From: Oscillospiraceae bacterium
Lineage (GTDB): Bacteria; Bacillota; Clostridia; Oscillospirales; Ruminococcaceae
DNA: 12,587 nt
Direction: 5' to 3'
Assembly: GCA_018110855.1 (NCBI GenBank)
Contig: JAGBFZ010000411.1
Coordinates: 1-12,587 of the forward strand
Under the pieces are notes generated by a model. That model was not told the origin of the DNA, searched no databases, and saw nothing but the letters and a program-made list of their open reading frames with translations. Shown here piece after piece: positions 6,382 to 12,587 of the stretch. Made by a program: the position numbers and the translations under genes. Position 1 is the first letter of the stretch. The number at the start of each line of letters is the position of its first letter.

Positions 6382-7781
6382 AACAGATCAAACTCCTTTC
6401 TTTCCTTCCGAATTTTTTCGATCTCCCTCACAGCGTCCTCCTCGGAACATTCCAGAGCCGCCATAACAGCGGAAACTCTGCTTAAAAGCCCCGCCTGAAC
6501 GAGCCTGATGTTCCTGTCAATGATCTCGCTTTTGTCAACAGTCTGCCTGTCCGAGAAGGACACCCTCACATTCACCTCCTCGAGGGGGATAGCGCCGCAC
6601 ATCTGACCGCAGCGGATAATGCACCTGACCGTGCTTTCAATAAGCTCCGCCGCAAGGCAGCGATTAGACTGCATGGTAATTTCGGTTCGGGTCTCCATGC
6701 TCTTGACCTCGGCAGCGGTTTTAAGACCGCCCGAGCTGTTGAAGGACAGGGTCCCCGAGGACAGCCCCACCTGGAAGCACAGAATGTCAAGGAGGGCATT
6801 AATCGCCTCAACGTGTTCGGAAACTCTCAGCTCACAGGTGTTGTCGGTAATTTTGAGATCCTGCTCCTCATCGCATTTCAGCGCCTGATAAACCTCGTCA
6901 TCAGCGTCAAAATACCTGCTTATCCTGCCCGAATCGGGGTCAACCACCGTCCTTATGCATGAGCTTGGAACGATTATCCTCTTTCTGCCCAGCACAAATT
7001 CACGGGAGAAGCTGTCGAAAGCAATATCAAGAGCCTTTAGGGTGTCAGTGCAGTTGGCAAAGCAGCTAAGCCCCAAAAGAGAATCCTCCGACAGATTGTT
7101 GTCTCCCGCAGGACGAAAATAAGCGAACATGGGTACGTCCATTTTGGGAAATTCGGAATGTTCCGAAAGCCCCTCAAAAACTTCCTCCACAGGTATCTCG
7201 GAATATCCGCCGCCGTTTTTCACCTCAAAGAGCTTTCTTTCAATGACCGCATGACCGCCCGCCATACCATGCTTTTCGTAAAGAACGAACTGCCGCCCGT
7301 CACGAAGGAAGCTTGTCCCGAAAATGCCCTCGCAGATACCGCCCCTGCCGTTTCCCGTCGGAATAAAATCCTCAGCCGAAACGAAGTCAAGGGAGACCTT
7401 GCCGTCCTCTATGTAAATTTTCAGCGCACCTCCGCCCAAAGCATAGGCTCTGCTGAAAAAAGCAGGAGCCTTTTCCCAGAAGCCGTTTTCCTGCAAAATA
7501 CCCATGGCATATTCCTGCTGGACAGTACTCTGGCAGAAAATATCAGCCTGACTTGAAAAGGTAAGAGCGGCAAGACTGTCGCAAAGGACCTTGGCACAGC
7601 CCAGCTGAGCAATGCGCCTCTCACCCTTTCCGTAAAGCCCCGATTTTTTAACGTATGCCCAGGGCGGCTCACCCCTGTAAATGCTGCCGCAAACGTCAAT
7701 GACATTTCTGTAAAATTCCTCTCCCATAGGGAGCCTTGCATTGGGGAAGGCTCTCGCCGCCCCGCTGATTATGCTGCCCAT
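6378..7781 (-). CDS. Phage portal protein, SPP1 gp6-like (467 aa)
   Basis: ATG at 7781 follows AAAGGAGG with a five-base spacer. The sequence follows the SPP1 gp6-type portal layout: an N-terminal helix and wing region with CAKVLCDSLAALTFSSQADI, a beta region (GGGALKIYIEDGKVSLDFVS, with EDFIPTGNGRGGI), a central part with DTLKALDIAFDSFSREF, then FQVGLSSGTLSF followed by a long crown/stem helix starting KTAAEVKSMETRTEI. It closes with SFSDRQTVDKSEIIDRNIRL and a helical tail ending EKIRKERKEFDLL. The dodecameric portal sits at one capsid vertex, threads DNA and binds the terminase motor encoded just upstream. The length is normal and the frame is intact. Confidence 0.85.
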   Translation of the reverse strand: MGSIISGAARAFPNARLPMGEEFYRNVIDVCGSIYRGEPPWAYVKKSGLYGKGERRIAQLGCAKVLCDSLAALTFSSQADIFCQSTVQQEYAMGILQENGFWEKAPAFFSRAYALGGGALKIYIEDGKVSLDFVSAEDFIPTGNGRGGICEGIFGTSFLRDGRQFVLYEKHGMAGGHAVIERKLFEVKNGGGYSEIPVEEVFEGLSEHSEFPKMDVPMFAYFRPAGDNNLSEDSLLGLSCFANCTDTLKALDIAFDSFSREFVLGRKRIIVPSSCIRTVVDPDSGRISRYFDADDEVYQALKCDEEQDLKITDNTCELRVSEHVEAINALLDILCFQVGLSSGTLSFNSSGGLKTAAEVKSMETRTEITMQSNRCLAAELIESTVRCIIRCGQMCGAIPLEEVNVRVSFSDRQTVDKSEIIDRNIRLVQAGLLSRVSAVMAALECSEEDAVREIEKIRKERKEFDLL

Positions 7782-7796
7782 AAAAACCTCCTTTGT

Positions 7797-9047
7797 TTAA
7801 TGACCCGCCGCAAGAATGTCCTTCATCCTTCTCTCTGTGGAGTATTCCTGAGCGTCAAGGCTGTCCACATTCACCGAGCCGTCATCAAGACGTCTGTCAG
7901 TGCCGCCCTGCTCCCATACCGCCTCGGAAAAAGCCCTGACAGTGTTTGAGCATTTAGCGGAAATGCGGTATCTTCCGCCGCTCATTATAGATGAATAAAA
8001 TCTTATCCTCTGCCCGATATCCCCCTTTTTGGCATTGTGTATCTCCACAGGGAGCCGTTCCTTTCTCGCAGCGTTCTGCAGCCCTCGGATAAGCACCTGC
8101 TCGGCGCTGTCGCAGTAAACGTCTCTCAGACATGGATAGCTTCTGAGACATTTCCTTATAAATCTCACAAAATCTTTTTCCAGCTCCGCAGGGGAGATAA
8201 TGCCCTGCCTGTAATACTCGTCAAGAGTGATTATCCTTTTGTACCCCGCCGTGTACCCCGTCAGATTAAACGCCGTAGCCGAGCCGTTTCCGCCGAAATC
8301 CACCCCCACATCCGCCATGATTATCTCCTTGGGGTCTGTCCTTTTAACAATGAATTTATCGGGAGCGTCGGCAAAATCCCTGTAAATGACCCCTTCAGCG
8401 CTTTTCCATTTACCCAGAATGAACCTGTCGTAATAAACGGAGCCGGCATATTCCTTTTTCAGATTCTCAACGAATTTTTCGGGAAGAGAGGGATTGTCGT
8501 CAATGGTGAAATGAGAAGCCCTTACCGAGCCGTTCTTCACCCCCTCGTCAATGAATTTTTTCAGCCAGTGAGAAGGAGAAGCAGGATTGCAGCTGCCGTC
8601 GAAAATGGAATTTTTCCTGTCGAGCCTCGACATTATCATTCTGAAAACGTCCTCGCTCCATGTAGTCATCTCATCGCCGTAGCAGTAGGAAAGGCTCATG
8701 CCCTGCAGCTTGTCGGCGCAGCCGCTGCGATAAGCGCCGAAGATGAAGCAGTCACGTCCGAAGAGCCTTACAGCACCGCCGCTTTTCACCCGCCCCACCA
8801 GCTTTTCACCGAACATCTGCCGCATAGGGTCAATAATGTTTCGTGAAACGCTGCCCTCGGTGTTGCCCACAATAGCAATACCGCCCGCCTCATCGGCAGC
8901 AAGTATCCTGTTTGGAATGCGGTAAAAATCGAGAAAGGTCTTGCCCGACCGTACCGCCCCCACAGAAATGTTCCATCTTTTCGGCTCATAGGTGGATATC
9001 CGGATTATCTCCTCCTGCTTAGGAGTCAGAGACAGTTCCCGAACCAA
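7797..9047 (-). CDS. terL: Terminase large subunit (about 416 aa)
   Basis: This is the DNA-packaging motor. Numbered from TTG at 9047 (eight bases after GGGAG), the ATPase domain has Walker A GAVRSGKT at about 30-37, Walker B ending in D125-E126 (SYCYGDEM) and a coupling motif DGSCNPASPSHW. The nuclease domain has acidic residues D246 and D250 (ADVGVDFGG), D313 (YCDSAEQ) and D395/D398 (VNVDSLDAQE). All the residues expected for ATP hydrolysis and DNA cutting are present. ATG at 9053 is an alternative start but sits only two bases from the ribosome site. The gene overlaps terS by about 29 bases. The product ends with a short basic tail before TAA. Best match in style is the Terminase_6/SPP1 gp2-like group. 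Confidence 0.9.
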   Translation of the reverse strand: MVRELSLTPKQEEIIRISTYEPKRWNISVGAVRSGKTFLDFYRIPNRILAADEAGGIAIVGNTEGSVSRNIIDPMRQMFGEKLVGRVKSGGAVRLFGRDCFIFGAYRSGCADKLQGMSLSYCYGDEMTTWSEDVFRMIMSRLDRKNSIFDGSCNPASPSHWLKKFIDEGVKNGSVRASHFTIDDNPSLPEKFVENLKKEYAGSVYYDRFILGKWKSAEGVIYRDFADAPDKFIVKRTDPKEIIMADVGVDFGGNGSATAFNLTGYTAGYKRIITLDEYYRQGIISPAELEKDFVRFIRKCLRSYPCLRDVYCDSAEQVLIRGLQNAARKERLPVEIHNAKKGDIGQRIRFYSSIMSGGRYRISAKCSNTVRAFSEAVWEQGGTDRRLDDGSVNVDSLDAQEYSTERRMKDILAAGH

Positions 9048-9378
9048 ACACATCACTCCCTTCAAAAAGACTTCGGAGCTTTTCAAGAGCCTCCTTCTCG
9101 TCCATGTCCTCACCGCCGTAAATGCCGCAGACCCGTCCTAAAAGCTCAAGAGCGCGGAGCTTGTCATAAAGCTTGATCTCAATGCCCTTGGTGCCCGCCT
9201 TAATGGAGGAAACAGCCCTTCTTGAATCGGCGGAAAGCCTGTCCGTGCCTGTGAGAATGATGACCTGTTCGCCGTTCTCGTCCTCGGAAATTTTCGCATA
9301 TTTTGAGAAATCGGAAAAAGCGATAGCTGCAAGCTCATTAAGAACAGCCTTTTTAGTAATCTTTTTCAAAAGCAACAT
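9019..9378 (-). CDS. terS: Terminase small subunit lacking the N-terminal HTH (119 aa)
   Basis: The product matches the C-terminal two thirds of Terminase_2-type small subunits: KKAVLNELAAIAFSDFSKY, then a charged turn, then LSADSRRAVSSIKAGTKG, then IEIKLYDKLRALELLGRV, which is the conserved signature, and an acidic tail with EALEKLRSLFEGSD. In the usual protein this region follows about 60-70 residues carrying the DNA-binding helix-turn-helix. Here the protein starts at the boundary. The open frame upstream of 9378 belongs to the antisense shadow of the preceding gene and contains no HTH-like sequence. The ATG at 9378 is close to its AAAGGGGG site; TTG at the second or fourth codon is possible and would be shorter still. 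It directly precedes and overlaps terL. Confidence 0.8.
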   Translation of the reverse strand: MLLLKKITKKAVLNELAAIAFSDFSKYAKISEDENGEQVIILTGTDRLSADSRRAVSSIKAGTKGIEIKLYDKLRALELLGRVCGIYGGEDMDEKEALEKLRSLFEGSDVFGSGTVSDS

Positions 9379-9388
9379 ACCCCCTTTC

Positions 9389-9586
9389 TCAATATTCGAA
9401 GTTGTTGTCAATGAACTCTCTGAACTCCCTGCCATATTCTCTGAGAAAATCATAAAGAATGCTCTCGGTAACATTGCTTGCAATGGAGTCGGCAAAGCAG
9501 TCAAGGCACATATCGAAACGCTCCACCTCAGCGGAGCACACCTCGTCACCGCAAACAGGACAGGAGCAAATGTCTCTTATTATCAT
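9389..9586 (-). CDS. Zinc-knuckle small protein, first gene of the phage operon (65 aa)
   Basis: ATG at 9586 is seven bases after GGGGG and lies just downstream of the operon promoter. The sequence is MIIRDICSCPVCGDEVC then a short spacer then MCLDCF. It has two CxxC pairs, at about residues 9-12 and 27-30, with further cysteines at 7 and 17, so it most likely binds one zinc ion. The C-terminal half is helical and acidic (ESILYDFLREYGREFREFI). I do not recognise a named family. The stop is ten bases before the terS start, so it is cotranscribed with the packaging genes. Its position where a normal small terminase would begin makes it a candidate partner or regulator of packaging; that is inference. 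Confidence 0.6.
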   Translation of the reverse strand: MIIRDICSCPVCGDEVCSAEVERFDMCLDCFADSIASNVTESILYDFLREYGREFREFIDNNFEY

Positions 9587-9600
9587 ATCAATACCCCCTA

Positions 9601-9713
9601 ACATTTGAAACATTTGTTTGCTGTAACTATATAATAGCACATCTGTTTCAATTTGTCAAGGTTTTTTTGATAAAAATAGAAAGTTTGTTCCGTTTATACA
9701 AAAACATCTGTTC
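9601..9713. repeat. ACATYTG repeat family around the phage-operon promoter
   Basis: Four related short repeats read ACATTTG at 9601 and at 9610, ACATCTGTTTC at 9639-9649 and ACATCTGTTC at 9704-9713. The first two lie between the promoter and the first start codon, the third sits in the spacer between the -35 and -10 boxes, and the fourth lies upstream. Such placement fits binding sites for a regulator of this operon, but the repeats are short, imperfect and unevenly spaced, so chance is possible. Confidence 0.3.
9631..9659 (-). promoter_or_regulatory. Near-consensus sigma-A promoter of the phage structural operon
   Basis: On the minus strand TTGACA (9654-9659) is separated by exactly 17 bases from TATTAT (9631-9636). 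The expected transcript starts near 9624 and reaches the first ribosome site within about 30 bases. It is the only promoter-like sequence seen before the long minus-strand operon. Its strength resembles housekeeping promoters more than a typical phage late promoter that waits for an activator. Confidence 0.75.
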
Positions 9714-9792
9714 TGTTTCTTGCATTTTGAATAAAAACGTCAATCGTGAGAAAAAGGACGGGAGCGCTTCGGAGCATAAATTTCGTGCTGTA

Positions 9793-9821
9793 TTGACAAA
9801 AGATATAAACTTTGCTATACT
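9793..9821 (+). promoter_or_regulatory. Sigma-A promoter of the histidine kinase gene
   Basis: TTGACA at 9793-9798 is followed after 17 bases by TATACT at 9816-9821, giving a transcript start near 9828 and a leader of about 57 bases before the ATG at 9885. The boxes are identical to those of the trpB leader promoter downstream. An AGGGAGGA ribosome site lies about six bases before the ATG. Confidence 0.75.
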
Positions 9822-9884
9822 TTGAATATAAACGGACTATAATTTTTGAACGGGAAAATATAAGGCAAAAAGGGAGGAATTTGT

Positions 9885-11909
9885 ATGGACACGGAGAAAA
9901 AAGAGCAGACTCTCAAACGAATATCAGAGACAATATTTTCCGGATGCTCCGCAGTCTATATTATAGATGCAGCAGCGAATACTTATGAGGAGCTGTTAGC
10001 AGACGATGTTTTCAGAGCAGCAGTCGGGGGATCGGGAGACCTGACAAAATTATATAAAGGAATATTCCAGCAAATCAGCTCGGGCGAGACGAAGAATAAT
10101 AAAAATTATGATGCATTCGTAGATGAGTCGCTTTTCAAGCGAGAGAACTTCAGCGGAAATGTGAAGCTGACCGCTCAGAGCGGAGAAAAAGAATATATCT
10201 ACCGCATAGTCAGAACCGCAGAGAACGAAAACACAGTATATTTCATTGAAAACACGGAGACCCATAATTCCGACAGGCTTGAAAAGATGAAGATGGACAC
10301 CATTCAGGAAAACTATCTTTTCTCCATGATCGTAGACCTTAAAAATGACACCTGCCGCAATTCCGCCACCACAGAGATAAGCGCAGACCGCCAGGATTAT
10401 CTTGATATAAAATACTCCCAGTGGAGATATATGATATCGAATATGTTCATGCCCAATGACAAGAGTATGTTCCTGTCCGTATCCGATCCCGAGCATATAA
10501 TAGAGAAGCTTGAAAAGGCAAAGCTTTTCCGCATGGAGATACAAATGCAGAATATGCAGGGCGAATACATTTGGGTACGTCTGACCTTCAGCCGAATGAA
10601 GGATTTCAGCAGGGAGAATCCCATATTTGTCTACACCGTTCAGGACATCAACAATGAAATGCTCCGTCTGCTTCATCAGGAAAATATCATCGCCGCCGTT
10701 GAGGAGAAGAACAAGGAGCTTGACAATATAAACAAGGCAAAGACCGTGTTCATCTCAAATATGTCCCATGAAATAAGAACGCCCATCAACGCAGTGCTGG
10801 GCATGGACGAAATGATACTGCGTGAAAGCTCCGAGGAGCATATCAAGCAGTATGCCTACAATATCCGAAGCGCAGGAAAAATGCTTCTGAGCATCATAAA
10901 CGATATCCTTGATTATTCCAAGATCGAAGCAGGCAAAATGGAGATCATTCCCGTTGAGTACAGTACAGCGGCAATGATCGACGATATCTGCAGCATAGTC
11001 TCCATAAAGGTCAAGGAAAAAAATCTGACGCTCAATCTGAATATCGACGAGAATATCCCTTCACGGCTCATGGGAGATGAGCTGAGGATAAAGCAGATAA
11101 TCATAAATATCCTGACAAACGCCGTCAAGTATACAGAAAAGGGCACCATAACCTTCACAGTGGACTGCGTAAAATCAGCAGAAGAAGGAATGACAGGGCT
11201 GCGGGTAAAGGTTGAGGACACAGGCATCGGAATGCGCAGGGAGGACATGAGCAGACTGTTCACCGCCTTCGAGCGCCTTGAAGAAAAGCGCAACCGAAAT
11301 ATTGAAGGAACAGGACTTGGAATGAGCATAGTAGTCCGCCTGCTTGAGCAGATGAACAGCAAGCTTGATGTTGACAGCGTTTACGGACAAGGCTCCACAT
11401 TCTCCTTCGTACTTCCCCAGAAGGTTATCGACAGCCGCCCCGCAGGAGATTTCGAAACAGCAAGGAAAAAGCGCATAGAGGACGAGATGCCTGCTGTTAT
11501 CCCCTATGCGCCGTCAGCAAAAATACTTGTGGTCGATGACACCTCCTTCAATCTCACACTCGTGAGCCATCTCCTCAAGCGCACAGGCATAAAGCCCGAT
11601 ACAGCCTCAAGCGGCGAGGAATGTCTGAAAAAGGCAGCGGAAAATCACTATGATATGATACTGCTCGATCATGTAATGCCCGGAATGGACGGCATAGAAA
11701 CGCTGGACAGACTGCGGAAGATGGGCGGAAGGTTCACAGATATCCCCGTAATAGCCCTCACAGCCAATGTCATGTCGGGAGCAAGAGAAAGATATATCAA
11801 TTCAGGCTTTTCGGATTTTATTGAAAAGCCCATAGTGCCGTCAAAGCTGGAAGCCGCGCTTGTCCGATATCTGCCGCCGGAGCTTCTTGAGGAGAGGGAA
11901 AAGCAGTAA
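9885..11909 (+). CDS. Soluble hybrid sensor histidine kinase with receiver domain (674 aa)
   Basis: The protein has no transmembrane segment or signal peptide, so it should sense something inside the cell. Residues about 5-115 and 120-260 look like two PAS-like sensor regions; the second ends in YIWVRLTFSRM and FVYTVQDINNE, the usual PAS_3 exit. A short coiled coil (about 265-290) leads to the H-box NMSHEIRTPINAVLG with phospho-acceptor H295. The catalytic ATPase has N412 (LTNAVKYTEKG), the G1 box EDTGIGM from about 444 and the G2 box GTGLGMS from about 475. A C-terminal receiver (about 546-670) has the acidic pair D551/D552, phospho-acceptor D595 (LLDHVMPGMDG), the ALTAN threonine and K648 (EKP). 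There is no output domain, so phosphate must pass to another protein. All catalytic residues are intact. Target genes are unknown. Confidence 0.9.
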   Translation: MDTEKKEQTLKRISETIFSGCSAVYIIDAAANTYEELLADDVFRAAVGGSGDLTKLYKGIFQQISSGETKNNKNYDAFVDESLFKRENFSGNVKLTAQSGEKEYIYRIVRTAENENTVYFIENTETHNSDRLEKMKMDTIQENYLFSMIVDLKNDTCRNSATTEISADRQDYLDIKYSQWRYMISNMFMPNDKSMFLSVSDPEHIIEKLEKAKLFRMEIQMQNMQGEYIWVRLTFSRMKDFSRENPIFVYTVQDINNEMLRLLHQENIIAAVEEKNKELDNINKAKTVFISNMSHEIRTPINAVLGMDEMILRESSEEHIKQYAYNIRSAGKMLLSIINDILDYSKIEAGKMEIIPVEYSTAAMIDDICSIVSIKVKEKNLTLNLNIDENIPSRLMGDELRIKQIIINILTNAVKYTEKGTITFTVDCVKSAEEGMTGLRVKVEDTGIGMRREDMSRLFTAFERLEEKRNRNIEGTGLGMSIVVRLLEQMNSKLDVDSVYGQGSTFSFVLPQKVIDSRPAGDFETARKKRIEDEMPAVIPYAPSAKILVVDDTSFNLTLVSHLLKRTGIKPDTASSGEECLKKAAENHYDMILLDHVMPGMDGIETLDRLRKMGGRFTDIPVIALTANVMSGARERYINSGFSDFIEKPIVPSKLEAALVRYLPPELLEEREKQ

Positions 11910-11923
11910 AATATCAAAACCCC

Positions 11924-11952
11924 TTGACAAATGAAAAATCATATGCTATACT
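11924..11952 (+). promoter_or_regulatory. Sigma-A promoter of the T-box/trpB unit
   Basis: TTGACA at 11924-11929, a 17-base spacer and TATACT at 11947-11952 lie only 14 bases after the kinase stop codon. Transcription should begin near 11959, at the start of the T-box leader. No intrinsic terminator separates the kinase gene from this promoter. Confidence 0.8.
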
Positions 11953-11958
11953 GTTAAC

Positions 11959-12245
11959 AATTAAATAAAACAAACCGCAGAAGCGGAGATAACGGCAGGC
12001 ATGACCGCACAGAGAGTCCGAGGTGCTGGGAATCGGGCAGGAGTACAGCTTGTCAAATGGACCGCAGAGGGCTTCGGGGAAAGATCCTTCAAGTATCCGA
12101 AGACGTATGGCATACGTTAGTTGCCGAGGATATGTCAGTATCCTTAAAAGAGCACAGCAAGGCTGTGAATCAAGGTGGTACCGCGGATAAGCTAATTATT
12201 CGTCCTTGACGGAAGAAATTTTCCGTCAAGGGCGTTTTTGTTTTT
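11959..12245 (+). ncRNA. Tryptophan-specific T-box riboswitch leader
   Basis: The leader has the parts of a class I transcriptional T-box. The Stem I base pairs GCGG near 11984 with CCGC near 12061, enclosing the GA-rich AGAGAG element. A specifier codon TGG (Trp) at 12058-12060 is followed by ACC. Further hairpins lie at 12127-12144 and 12153-12167. The T-box proper, AAGGTGGTACCGCG, is at 12172-12185. CAAGG (12171-12175) can pair with CCTTG (12204-12208) to form the antiterminator, which is incompatible with the terminator stem. Uncharged tRNA-Trp binding should stabilise the antiterminator and allow trpB transcription. The codon read by the leader agrees with the gene it controls. Confidence 0.9.
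12201..12245 (+). terminator. Intrinsic terminator of the Trp T-box leader
   Basis: CGTCCTTGACGGAA (12201-12214) pairs with TTCCGTCAAGGGCG (12221-12234), a 14-base stem with one G-U pair and a six-base loop. It is followed by a T-rich run (TTTTTGTTTTT) to 12245. The 5' arm overlaps the bases needed by the antiterminator, so the two structures exclude each other, as expected for a T-box switch. It ends transcription before trpB when tryptophanyl-tRNA is charged. Confidence 0.9.
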
Positions 12246-12286
12246 GGCGGAAAGCAAACAATATTATTTTAATGGAGGAAAAGGCT

Positions 12287-12587
12287 ATGAACATTGGCGG
12301 AACAGAATTTGACACCTACTTCAAGAATTACCCCGACAGCAAGGGTTATTTCGGCAAATACGGCGGAGCGTATATTCCCGACGAGCTGAAAAAAGCCATG
12401 GACGAGATCACCGAAGCATATTTTACTATCTGCAAATCCAGCAAATTCATCGGCGAGCTTCGCAGGATAAGAAAGGAATTTCAGGGCAGACCCACCCCCG
12501 TTTCCTACCTTGAGCGCCTTTCGGGCAGTCTCGGAAATGTACAGCTTTATGTAAAGCGTGAGGACCTTAACCACACAGGCGCACATA
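12287..12587 (+). CDS. trpB: Tryptophan synthase beta subunit, N-terminal part
   Basis: ATG at 12287 is eight bases after GGAGG. The 100 visible codons give [20 protein letters not shown], then [14 protein letters not shown], then [14 protein letters not shown], where the next codon (first base A seen) should be the pyridoxal-phosphate lysine. This is the main TrpB1-type motif order; the TrpB2 type would show a different SHK context. The enzyme condenses indole with serine to make tryptophan, normally with TrpA. The Trp T-box directly upstream confirms its regulation by tRNA-Trp charging. The gene is cut by the window edge, so whether trpA follows cannot be seen. Extra residues before KGYFGK make the N-terminus slightly longer than the shortest family members. 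Confidence 0.95.
   Translation, partial: MNIGGTEFDTYFKNYPDSKGYFGKYGGAYIPDELKKAMDEITEAYFTICKSSKFIGELRRIRKEFQGRPTPVSYLERLSGSLGNVQLYVKREDLNHTGAH

Larger units (their letters stand above)
9587..9884. other. Divergent intergenic region between phage operon and histidine kinase
   Basis: These 298 bases hold no convincing gene. They contain one near-consensus promoter pointing left into the phage operon and one pointing right into the kinase gene, plus a family of ACATYTG repeats on the phage side. The middle (about 9715-9790) is A+T-rich with no clear structure. I see no tRNA gene, no attachment-site-like direct repeat and no intrinsic terminator here. Confidence 0.6.

Noticed and set aside
8037..8846. 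269-codon plus-strand open frame opposite the terminase large subunit
   Set aside because: It is antisense to an intact gene with clear catalytic motifs; its product shows no recognisable family, and it lacks a convincing ribosome site.
9379..9549. Upstream extension of the small terminase frame that might encode a missing HTH
   Set aside because: The translated sequence in this frame is antisense-like and cysteine/proline/leucine-rich with no HTH pattern, and it overlaps the zinc-knuckle gene completely.
9601..9713. CRISPR-like array
   Set aside because: The repeats are only 7-11 bases, imperfect and irregularly spaced.
9587..9884. Phage attachment site or tRNA gene at the right boundary
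   Set aside because: No tRNA-like cloverleaf, no integrase and no matching direct repeat within the window; a partner repeat beyond the left edge cannot be excluded.
10050..10676. 208-codon minus-strand open frame inside the histidine kinase
   Set aside because: It lies antisense to the PAS-like region of an intact gene, its product looks like low-quality hydrophobic sequence, and no promoter or ribosome site supports it.
12269..12586. 105-codon minus-strand open frame over trpB
   Set aside because: It is a shadow of trpB, whose motifs and ribosome site are clear.

Overview
The window looks like the chromosome of a Gram-positive Firmicute, probably a Ruminococcus-like member of the Oscillospirales. 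The evidence is a tryptophan-type T-box riboswitch, near-consensus sigma-A promoters (TTGACA, 17-base spacer, TATACT or TATTAT), strong GGAGG ribosome binding sites and several TTG starts. The genus is inferred from overall style and was not checked by any search.

Positions 1-9586 hold one tightly packed minus-strand operon of phage-type structural genes. In transcription order (right to left) it encodes: a 65-residue zinc-knuckle protein, a terminase small subunit, a terminase large subunit, an SPP1-type portal, a short scaffold-like protein, an HK97-fold major capsid protein, a head-tail adaptor, a stopper-like protein, a terminator-like protein, a tube-like protein, a small tail protein, a baseplate-hub protein, an unknown 205-residue protein, a BppU-type beta-sandwich protein and three small tail-fibre proteins. 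The last fibre gene runs off the left edge. Genes overlap by a few bases or are separated by less than about 70 bases.

Positions 9587-9884 are a divergent intergenic region with one near-consensus promoter on each strand and a family of ACATYTG repeats around the phage-side promoter. Positions 9885-11909 encode a soluble hybrid sensor histidine kinase. It is followed at once by a third consensus promoter, a Trp T-box leader (about 11959-12245) and the start of trpB, cut by the right edge.

The main point of interest is that the phage cassette does not look like a standard prophage. The packaging end abuts host-type genes instead of replication or lysogeny genes. The operon has its own vegetative-type promoter. 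The small terminase starts at the oligomerisation region and lacks the usual N-terminal helix-turn-helix. No tape-measure gene lies between the tube-like and hub genes. Together these suggest a domesticated particle (a gene-transfer-agent-like or other phage-derived device) or a remnant, with small fibre genes that share end modules and look exchangeable. The left boundary, lysis genes and any integrase are outside the window, so this remains a hypothesis.
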